Origin: Alviniconcha marisindica
Taxonomy: Eukaryota > Mollusca > Gastropoda > Provannidae
Direction: 5' to 3'
DNA length: 64,000 nucleotides
Assembly: GCA_018857735.1 (NCBI GenBank)
Contig: JABMCL010002280.1
Location: forward strand, 1,078,501-1,142,500
Below are positions 50,479-64,000 of the stretch, piece after piece. The translations under genes were made by a program, and so were the position numbers. Under the pieces are notes generated by a model, which did not search any database, had not been told where the DNA came from, and was given only the letters and a program-made list of their open reading frames with translations. The stretch's first letter is position 1. Every line of letters starts with the position of its first letter.

Positions 50479-50483
<5 letters not shown>

Positions 50484-50538
<55 letters not shown>
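50484..50538. repeat. (CT)n microsatellite
   Basis: About 24 ct dinucleotides. Confidence 0.97.
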
Positions 50539-51214
50539 CGCCGTGCAACACTGACAACCACACACCGTGTATCCGCGTTCCGAAATGTTCAGCTGCCCAT
50601 CTTAATGCAGGCAGGAAGCAAAACGTCGATCCGCGTAAACTACATTGATTTCCGTCAAATGTAGGTATTGTACATATAACTGATCATCATGGCTGGAAAG
50701 TGTGTGTATGCGCTCGCGCGCGGGCGCGGTGTGAGTTGCTGTCGTTGCCTGAACCGCTGCCGCCGCCACTGATGCTGACGTTTGGCCATGATCGATGAAG
50801 GCATGCCTGGGAGACCCCCACCCCCTGCCAAACAAACAAACATAAACAAACAAACAAACAAACCCGAGAGAAAAAAGAAGAAGAAGAAGAAAGAGAGAGA
50901 GAGAAAGAGAGAGAGGCCAAAACTAATAAGAGCTATATACGGCATCAAACCTCGTGATACGAATTACAGGTGATATGACAAAGTAAATCACGCACGTATC
51001 ATGGTTCTCAACACTGCAATAAAATAAGACTGATGAGGCAAATCGTATTCGCATAAAAGTTCGTTCAGTCCCCCTCTGGGTTTGAACCATGAAAAATGCG
51101 GCGGCGTTGGGCCAAGTTCGTCAAAATGCCACGCGCAGCCCGCCGCTCTCGTAACGCGTCACAGAATGCGTCACCGTGAAAGATAAGAGAGGGAACTCCT
51201 GCCACGACTGTCGC

Positions 51215-51378
51215 AGGAGCTCAGGAGCTGTGTGAAAGTCGAGGTGGCCGTCCTGGGCTCCCCGTCCTAACGAGGCTTATGGTTTCTGTAGACGTAAAGC
51301 AACATTGAACCATGCTTACGCATTGGTCACAGTTTGTCCCTAATATATCAACCCGACATCCGAGGACATGAAGCCCTA

Positions 51379-51416
<38 letters not shown>

Positions 51417-51480
51417 CGACTGTCTCTTTTGTCCCTAATATGTCGGCCTGACATCTGGGGGATATCAAACCCCACATCAT
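51215..51480 (+). mobile_element. SINE family B with (ATC)n
   Basis: tcaggagctgtgtgaaagtc, gaggtggccgtcctggg, tggtttctgtagacgtaaag, ttggtcacagtttgtcccta and acatccgaggacatgaag, then (atc)n at 51,380-51,415 and a second partial copy of the end (ttgtccctaatatgtcggcc ... acatctgggggatatcaaac). Confidence 0.87.
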
Positions 51481-51552
51481 CATCGACTGTCTATCAGATT
51501 GTGCAAAACCGGCCCAGATTCGATCTGGATGACCTGGTCAGGTTTTGGCCAA

Positions 51553-53037
51553 ACGCATATAATTATACGGGAAGCAATCCGGTATGTAACTGAGAACCAT
51601 CCGGTCCTGTTCTAGCAGAACTCGGCAACCGGCCCGCTGCCAGTTTCCCACTACCAGACTCGGTTGCGCTCTTCCACAGAACGGCCCGGATCATAGGCTG
51701 TGCAAAGCCAGCCTAGATCCGATCTGGTTCTGGCTCACTTTGTCATGTCAGTTTGGCCAAACGGATCCGGTTCGGAAGCAAGCCGGTGTGCGGCAAGAAT
51801 TCATCCGGCCCGCTCGCTTCAGAGCCGATCATGGTGGAATGCGAATCGTATCCGGCATGCCTTACTGGGAAGACTCAGTGAGGTTACACTGAGTGTCGGT
51901 CAGGCCGCGAGCAAGATGGCGTTCTTCACTGTCAGTCACACCCAGCAGCAGTCCCGCAGCTCGGAATCGTTACTAAGGCAATGTTCAGTTTAGTCTAAAG
52001 TCAGTATAAAGATTCAGATTCAGATTCTTTATTCATCAAGTTTAACAAATGTCTGGAGAAAAAAAAGAATGACCGCTAGCGTTCTAAAACAAGATCCAAA
52101 CACATAAAAGCGGGTTCAACAGAACGTTGTTTATTAGGACAAAAACACAATCTGCAATTTTTGGGGGTAATCTTCTTTGTCAAGCCACAAAACGACATTT
52201 AAACAACTGTTAAACGGTGAAAAACAATGAAAAATGAGACGAGAAGCGAAACAGCTAACACATAATGTACACATCAACAAGGGTTCAAACATTACAATGT
52301 GCTATGCCTGTCTTGCGTTATTTTGATCATTAAAAAGTAATTACTAAGTCACTGGCAGCTGAGTAATACTTTTTCTCCGCAACTATGCTGATTCAAACAT
52401 TTTGACTCTGTTGTTGTCAGTTTAGGAGTTGTTCACTGATTCTAAGTTAAACCCAGTAAACATGCCGGATCCGATCCGGAAGCGTTTTGGTTACGGCCAG
52501 TTTTGGCCATTACGGCCAGCGCGGTGCTGCCAGAATCGGGCCGGATAGTATATGCCGGATCCGACTTCCCGCGTCCGTTTCAGCCCCATTTTTCCAAAGA
52601 AGGCATGGATCATATCTGGATGGCCTGGTCAGGGTTTGGCCAAATGCATCTGGTCTGGAAGCAAGCTAGTGCAGGAATCATGGGGCCCAGTTTCTGGCAG
52701 GACGCAACCGGCCAGAAACCGGTTTCCGATTTCTGGACTCGGTTCCGTTCATCCACAGAAGACCCGGATAATATTGTGCAAAACCAGCCCGGGTCCGATT
52801 TAGTTCTGGCTGATTGTGTCAGGTTTTGGCCAAACGGATCCGGTCCGGAGGCAAGCCGATGTGCAAGAATCATCTGGCCCCCTTTTGGCTATTGCTTCCC
52901 ACCTTATCCGGACCGGATGCGAATCGGACCCGGCATGTTTACTGGGTCACCGTTCCAATTCACAGACGTGTCAGCAAGTTACAGTCGCGTTCAGTCAATA
53001 CTCTCGTCACATCTTTATGTCGTTGCGACAGCACATG
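51553..53037 (-). repeat. Right arm of the large inverted repeat
   Basis: Reverse complement of 47,417-48,838. The MITE-like element copy is at 52,452-52,946 and the (gattca)n-ended retroelement tail at about 52,010-52,440. It ends at gcgacagcacatg (53,037). A further MITE-module piece lies just inside at 51,490-51,552. Confidence 0.88.
52452..52946. mobile_element. MITE-like element, right-arm copy
   Basis: It begins cccagtaaacatgccggatc and ends with the reverse complement of cccagtaaacatgccgggtc. It is about 495 bp, in opposite orientation to the 47,501 copy. The flanking bases differ from the left copy. Confidence 0.7.
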
Positions 53038-53220
53038 GCAGAGACAAAGACAGACAGAGTCAGACAGACAGACAGACAGACAGAAGACAGAGACAGACAG
53101 AGGGACAGAGAGAGAGACTGAGAGAGACAGAGACAGACAGACGTACCGTCATGCACAGAGAAACGGGGGCCGCGGGGGTTGGGGTTGGGGGCGTGGGGGG
53201 GTTGGGGGGGGGGCAGAGAA
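53038..53220. repeat. (GACA)n and G-rich simple sequence
   Basis: gacagaca and gagagaca repeats followed by a ggggttgggg stretch at 53,165-53,215. Confidence 0.9.
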
Positions 53221-53454
53221 TGAATGAATGAACTCTATTTAATGAACTTTATTTTACGAGGGTACTGATTACTGAGTGGCCGGAGCAGACACAGGGTACA
53301 CCCAGCCCTCGCCCATGAGGGACTCATTCTACTCTTTAGACACTCTTTTTATCTGGCTGAGAGAGACAGAGAGTGAAAGAGAGACAGACGGAACTGACAC
53401 ACTGATCTTTTCAAAAATAAGTCATTTGGCATGTTTCTGTGAGGGGAGTTTTTC

Positions 53455-53457
<3 letters not shown>

Positions 53458-53520
<63 letters not shown>
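53458..53520. repeat. (GA)n microsatellite
   Basis: About 30 ga dinucleotides. Confidence 0.97.
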
Positions 53521-53524
<4 letters not shown>

Positions 53525-54045
53525 CCCTTGCTGGCTTCTTTATGTTGGGAGTTTCTCTTACGCATCCCTTGCTGACTGATTTATGTGGGGAGTTTCTCGT
53601 ACAGATCAGTCCCTTGCTGGCTGCTTTATGTTTCTCTTACACATCCTGTGCTAGCTGCTTTATGTGGGGAGTTTCTCAGTCTTACACATCCCGTGCTGAC
53701 TTTTTATGTGGCAAGTTTCTCTTACACATTCCGTGCCGACTTTTTATGTGGGGAGTTTCTCTTACACATCCCGTGCTGACTTTTTATGTGGGCCGGGAGT
53801 TTCTCTTACACTCCCATGTTGGCATCTTTATGTGGGGAGTTTCTCTTACACATCCCATGTTGGCTTCTTTATGTGGGGAATTTCTCTTACACATCCCTTG
53901 CTGGCTTTTTTATGTGGGGAGTTTCTCTTGCACATCCCATGCTGGCTTCTTTATGTGGGGAGTTTCTCTTGCACATCCCATGCTGGCTTCTTTATGTAGG
54001 GAGTTTCTCTTAAACATCCTGTGCTGGCTTTTTATGTGGAGACGG
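53525..54045. repeat. 41-43-bp minisatellite
   Basis: Units of ctggcttctttatgtgggga + gtttctcttacacatcccatg, about 12 copies. Adjacent copies at 53,829 and 53,870 are 41 apart. Confidence 0.93.
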
Positions 54046-54071
54046 TTGTGTGCATTGGCGTGAGTGCTTGT

Positions 54072-54115
54072 GCGCGCGCGCGCGCGCGCGCGCGTGTTGT
54101 GTGTGTGTGTGTGTG

Positions 54116-54165
<50 letters not shown>

Positions 54166-54195
54166 TCGCGCGCGCCCCACCCCCACCCCCACCCC
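54072..54195. repeat. (CG)n(TG)n tract
   Basis: A run of about 12 cg dinucleotides (54,073-54,096) followed by tg repeats and a (ccccca)n end. It is a strong Z-DNA candidate. Confidence 0.95.
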
Positions 54196-54239
54196 CTACT
54201 TTCTCCACCCCTTTTTGTTCTAGCGTACTCAGTCATAAT

Positions 54240-54770
54240 GATCGTGTTTTACACTTCAGAAAATCGAAACAGACTGCTAAAATATTTACAAACAGTAAAT
54301 ACGGAAGTCAAACGTCCGTTCAGCTGCAAACAAAGAACCCGGCGGTAAGCCATCAGAAAGGTTAGCGGCTAAGCGCGGTTTCAGCCGTTAAGACGCAACA
54401 ACCTTAACCTTGCGATGAAGAGGTAAAGGGATTAGCTCCCCTCACGCGTTGCCCGAAGATTAAACAGTAGAGAACCCGGATTAGTCAGCAAACCGACCAC
54501 GAAAACACTACGAATTATCCGCAGACACTTACGAAAGTATTGACTGGTGAACCGTGCAGAGAGGCCTGTTATGGAATCAAGAGAGATTGAAATCATACTG
54601 GTGGATGGCTGACTCAGGAACGAACTCGTTCAGTATGTCAAACGTTCAGTACCTCTGTTGTGGTCTGAAGTGTGTGAACATTCTCTTGACGAAATCTGTT
54701 TGAGCCTGTGACAGGTTTTAGACTGACAACACGAAAAAGAAACCCAGCGAAACGATTACAGTCATATACT
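54240..54770. other. No gene seen
   Basis: Unique-looking sequence with no recognisable coding, RNA or repeat feature. Confidence 0.5.
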
Positions 54771-54774
54771 CTCA

Positions 54775-54985
54775 GAAGGTGTGTATTAGTTTATTGATTG
54801 ATTGATCGCTTCTAAATATCGCTATCGCATGGTGGCTCCGCAGGAGTGACTGTAACTTTAAATAGCGCCTTTTTGAATATCCACCGAAGTGGTGTAGCCA
54901 ACTTACAGCGCTATGTGGTTGGTGCTTGGCTGGTGCCAAGAGAAACTGCTGCCAACTCGGCGTAAGTTTATGTTCTGTGGACACC
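54775..54985 (-). mobile_element. SINE family C, 3' part, minus strand
   Basis: On the minus strand: gttggcagcagtttctcttg, ggcaccagccaagcacc, agcgctgtaag, cttcggtggatattcaaaaa and ggcgctatttaaag, ending (aatc)n. It matches 2,430-2,620. Confidence 0.82.
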
Positions 54986-55094
54986 ATGCAACCATGCATT
55001 AGTTTGCAGTGTTATTCGAAGCCACATACGTTTATCTGATCCGTTAATGCATGCATGGTTATTTTAATATTTCCATAATCCACCGAATTCTGAG

Positions 55095-55215
55095 ATGGAC
55101 TACAGGATCTTTAACGTGCGTATGTGATCTTTTTGCAAGCGTATATACACAAGGGCCATGCTTTTTAGTCTCACGGAAGGACTTAGGAAACGTTGTCTAG
55201 ATCCTACTGAGGCCT
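55095..55215 (+). mobile_element. Gastropod-type SINE body fragment (family G)
   Basis: ctacaggatctttaacgtgc, gtatgtgatctttttgcaag, cgtatatacacaagggcc, tagtctcacggaaggactta. Same arrangement as 45,390-45,500. Confidence 0.75.
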
Positions 55216-55476
55216 GCAAGGACAGTCGCATCTTGCTCATACTCCGCATATCCGGTGTTGATGTTTAATCAAATAGAACTGTGACAAAACAGCAAGAACA
55301 ACAGCGACGACGACGGCTACATCGCCATCACCAGCATGACCCGTTTTCTTTGCACTCTCGCTTTCATGGCCTGGATGTGGCATCGGCAAGGGCTGGCTTC
55401 AGCGTGAGTATAAATCACTGAAAAGTGGATTTCGTTTAAAAGCAGGACGATCGACTGTCTGTTCAACTGAATACAG

Positions 55477-55479
<3 letters not shown>

Positions 55480-55550
<71 letters not shown>
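55480..55550. repeat. (TG)n microsatellite
   Basis: About 34 tg dinucleotides. Confidence 0.98.
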
Positions 55551-55554
<4 letters not shown>

Positions 55555-55689
55555 TAAAGGCTTGTAATCCTATTTCCAATCCAAACGAGACAGTTCAAAG
55601 GCGCGGAGGACGTATGGGGGAGGGGTACAAAGGGCAATGGAACATACACATTTACACATAACTAGAAGAAAATCTCTCGTCATCTCTAC

Positions 55690-55733
55690 CACCATTATCA
55701 CCACCACCATCATTATCATCGTCATCATCGTGG

Positions 55734-55786
<53 letters not shown>

Positions 55787-55830
55787 TCTTTGTCTCTTTC
55801 TTTTTCTTTTTTCTTTCTTATTTTTATTGT
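55690..55830. repeat. (ATC)n and (CT)n simple repeats
   Basis: A cat/atc-rich stretch followed by ct repeats and t-rich sequence. Confidence 0.93.
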
Positions 55831-55929
55831 ACTCAGTTCGACTCATCCTTAATCTTCTCTCCTTTTTTTTTGGTGGTCAGTTCTTCTGGTTTTTATCATC
55901 ATTATTATTTTGATGACCGTTTTGATAAC

Positions 55930-56405
55930 CCCCTGCCTTGATTACTACAACTCAGTCTTGGCCGGTCTGCCTGCGGAACAGATAGGTCGACTGCAGGGGA
56001 TTCAGCACAGCAGATTCAGTACGGCTTGTTTTGAAGAAATGTAAGCGATATCACGTAACACCACAGCTAAGTCAATTGCATTGGCTACCTACAAAATTCC
56101 GCTGCGAGTACAAAATACAACTTTTGTGTACTGTCACTTCGACAGTACGACAGAAAACTTCCCTCTTACCTTTCAGCTTCACTCTGCGCAGATCAGACAT
56201 CACGTACCCGTCGCTCCTCAAACGAGAAGCTTTTGAAAATTCCGAAACGTTATTTGAAATCTTTTGGTGAGAGCCCTTTCAGTTTCATCGCTCCGTCTGT
56301 CTGGAATTCGCTGCCTACCAATCGACGAATTCAAACCCAGTAGTTGAAGACTTTTCCCTTTAGACAGGCCTTTTCACTAACCCAAGTAGACCATTCCTAT
56401 GACCA
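55930..56405 (+). pseudogene. CR1/Jockey-like LINE ORF2 3' fragment
   Basis: In-frame pieces read LDYYNSVLAGLPAEQIGRLQ, then (after a frame change) QLSQLHWLPTKFRCEYKIQL, SFTLRRSDITYPSLLKREAF, a stop, and FSFIAPSVWNSLPTNRRIQ. This order (LDYCNSLL, LxWLPVxxRIxYKI, LWNSLP) is the well-known end of CR1-type reverse transcriptase. It is broken by at least one frameshift and several stops, hence dead. Confidence 0.85.
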
Positions 56406-56522
56406 TACATTATGTGTATGTTGATGTGTATCTATGTGTGTGAATGGTGTGTACTAGCAGCATTGAGTTTTTGTTTTACAAAACGGTTTGCGCACTATAA
56501 GAGCCATGAATTATTCTTATTC

Positions 56523-56715
56523 TGACCTCATAGTTCAGGAGCTGTGTGAGAGTCGAGGTGGCCGTCCTGGGTTGTCCGTCCTAACGAGCCTTCTGGTTTC
56601 CGTGGACGTAAACAATTATTGAACCGTGCTTCGGCATTGGTCACAACTTGTCCCTAATATGTCAACTGACATCTGAGGACATTAAGCAACACTTCATCAC
56701 CACCATCACCACCTT
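56523..56715 (+). mobile_element. SINE family B copy
   Basis: tcaggagctgtgtgagagtc, gaggtggccgtcctgggtt, aacgagccttctggtttcc, gtggacgtaaacaattattg, cattggtcacaacttgtccc and acatctgaggacattaagca. Confidence 0.88.
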
Positions 56716-56984
56716 ATTCTGACCTATTGGTCTGAGTTCGGTAACTGTAGTTTATAACGGCGTGGGGGGTCAAGGCGGCCGGTTGAGGCAGGGTCAGGGA
56801 CTTTTTTTTAGTCCTTCCGGATCAAGACTTGGTGTGCCCAGCAAAATAGACATTCATGTAATAAGACGCGAAGAGTGCGAAAGAATGTTTTTCTCGATTC
56901 AGCTCAACGACTTCATTGTAAAACATAGTACTGTATTATGGACACGGTCATTCAGAGGCTTGTTGGTGGTGACAGCACCTCGTA

Positions 56985-57315
56985 AGTAAGTAATCATGGT
57001 GTTTAACGTCCACAGAAACCACAAGGCTTATTAGGGACGGGGAGGGGGGGGGAGGAGGAATGGGGATATGGAGGTGGGGAACGAGGGAAATTATATACCT
57101 ATCGCTATACTGTCACCACCAGAAAGACTCCTGCATTAAGACTGGCAGCGACGAGAGCCATTTTAATGTTTTTATTAATTGTGAGGGACAAAGTCACAAA
57201 ACAGTGTCCACAAACCACAGCCTTTTTGTAGAGGAAGGAGTGCCGAAGCGGAATCGAGCCAAGGCCCTTCTGCTTACCATCCTAACGCCTTACCGCTTGG
57301 CCAAACCGGCTCACA
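56985..57315 (-). mobile_element. SINE family A, near full length
   Basis: Same structure as 10,705-11,040: (taag)n end, gtttaacgtccacagaaacc, G-rich middle, ctgtcaccaccagaaagact, and the tRNA-like head ending at ggccaaaccggctcac. Confidence 0.88.
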
Positions 57316-57465
57316 CAGCACCCCGTTCGTCTCGGCTCCCTTTAACCCCGCACACTGGAATCTCCGTTCAGTGGGTCCCGCCAGTCTAATAATAATAGAT
57401 TATTTGTGGCGCCCCATCTCGTAAGAGCTCAGGGCGCTTACAAAGGCTTACAGATGCGCGCATTC

Positions 57466-57471
<6 letters not shown>

Positions 57472-57503
<32 letters not shown>

Positions 57504-57714
57504 TGCACACGCACGCACACACACACACACACACACATGTACACGCACGCACACACACACGCACACACACACGCACACGCACACACACGCACAAACACAC
57601 ACACACACACACGCACGCCGCACGCACGCACACACCAACACACACACGCGCGCGCGCGCACTCACTCACTCTCTCTCTCTCTCTCACACACACATACTCA
57701 CACTCACACTCACA

Positions 57715-57786
<72 letters not shown>

Positions 57787-57796
57787 CACACTCACA

Positions 57797-57848
<52 letters not shown>
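57472..57848. repeat. (CT)n/(CA)n compound microsatellite
   Basis: About 375 bases of ct, ca, cgca and cactca repeats. Long open frames (HTHT, VCVC) are artefacts. Confidence 0.97.
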
Positions 57849-57849
<1 letters not shown>

Positions 57850-58255
57850 CAAATGCGTGCATTACTGGTGATAAGTTGGTGGGAAAGAAGAAAGAATTAA
57901 ATCACAAGAAACAATTCGGCGTTAAACAAGTCTGAAAACAACTAATAAAATTATGTCATGGGTATTTGGGCGTTAAACCAGTCATAAAATACAGCCTCGT
58001 GAACACACGACATGACATAACGTCTTTGGGCGAATATTTATATTAGTGCATCGGCCATGCAATAACGCCAAGCCTTAATTAAAGATGACAAGAACTTAAT
58101 GAAGTTTGTAAATGTAGGCACCAAACCAGTCGGAAAAATGTGGATTTGTGAAGACAAAATGAACTTAACCATAATTTCTTGGGATGAGAGAAATTTCTGT
58201 GAATAGGCATTTAACACTGCAAAGCGTGAAATTAGCTTACTTGTTTGCCTCCAAG

Positions 58256-63381
<5,126 letters not shown>

Positions 63382-63713
63382 GTAGGACACTTTAAAACCG
63401 GACCAACATACGTCATGATTAGTAGAATCATGCCATTCAATCCGAATATTTTACTTGAATATTCAAGTACTGAAGGGCACGACATTTTTCAGTCTGCGGA
63501 CAGGGTGTACGTAAGGGTGCACAGTACTGCCTGACTGTTGTTCTGTTATTTTTCAAAAGCACCTTTAGGATTCTGTAATTATGTTGATAATTTTGGAACA
63601 CTTAACTCTTCGAGTAAACTGTACCATAATTTTAGCTCTAGGCTTAACTGGTTTTAGTTCAGAAGACCTTTGACGTAATTCGTTGACGCTCTTCTTCCGA
63701 TACAGAACCTGTT

Positions 63714-63716
<3 letters not shown>

Positions 63717-63783
<67 letters not shown>

Positions 63784-63812
63784 GAGAGAGGATTGATTGA
63801 TTGACTTATCAA

Positions 63813-63882
<70 letters not shown>

Positions 63883-63883
63883 A

Positions 63884-63921
<38 letters not shown>

Positions 63922-63957
63922 GACAGACAGAGACAGAGAGAGAGAGAGAGAGAGAAC

Positions 63958-63988
<31 letters not shown>

Positions 63989-64000
63989 GGAGACAGAGGG
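63717..64000. repeat. (GA)n/(GACA)n to the window end
   Basis: ga repeats with small breaks, then gaca repeats, running off the right edge. Confidence 0.97.

Noticed and set aside
47417..53037. Palindrome as a pure assembly artefact
   Set aside because: The arms are clearly diverged with indels, and the central parts differ. I keep it as real but in need of long-read confirmation.
52503..53231. ORF of 242 residues
   Set aside because: It runs through the MITE-like element and a (gaca)n tract. Composition is explained by the repeat modules.
57406..57935. HTHTHT-type ORFs
   Set aside because: Pure microsatellite translation.

Overview
The window is animal nuclear DNA. Its genes are split by spliceosomal introns with GT-AG borders, microsatellites are very dense, and there are many tRNA-derived SINEs, LINE remnants and MITE-like inverted repeats. 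The repeat families and the kind of genes present suggest a gastropod mollusc, probably a caenogastropod snail. That is an inference from general familiarity, not from a search.

Layout. (1) 1-16,695, plus strand: the last seven exons of a gene I cannot name, giving 878 readable residues. It looks like a large helical-repeat protein with a disordered, His-rich middle and a conserved-looking C-terminus. The 5' part lies outside the window. (2) 16,696-29,524: a tail-to-tail intergenic and 3'UTR zone made mostly of minisatellites and SINE pieces. (3) 29,525-46,008, minus strand: a complete 16-exon myotubularin phosphatase gene of the MTM1/MTMR1/MTMR2 class. It encodes 652 residues, has the HCSDGWDRT active site, and every splice phase is consistent. 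(4) 46,100-54,240: a repeat island with nested inverted repeats, including arms of about 1.4 kb around a second palindrome, built from MITE-like modules, a LINE-like tail and SINEs. (5) 55,900-64,000, plus strand: exons for the extracellular domain of a Cys-loop ligand-gated anion channel subunit, spread among LINE, SINE and microsatellite sequence. One ligand-domain exon is present only as a truncated, tandemly duplicated piece.

The most unusual feature is shared by all three genes. Minisatellites repeatedly start at an exon-intron border, and their units carry copies of that border. Clear cases are the exon-2 donor and last-exon acceptor of the first gene, the acceptors of myotubularin exons 8, 9 and 14 and the donor of exon 13, and two acceptors of the channel gene. 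The result is rows of intact-looking decoy splice sites on the sense strand. Some units preserve frame: the 27-bp units after exon 13 add 9 residues each, and three 34-bp units before exon 9 add 34 residues. This could be neutral junction-seeded repeat growth or a source of graded alternative splicing. RNA-seq would decide.

The three genes show no functional link to each other. They encode a phosphoinositide 3-phosphatase of endosomal membranes, an unidentified intracellular protein, and a neuronal-type chloride channel subunit.
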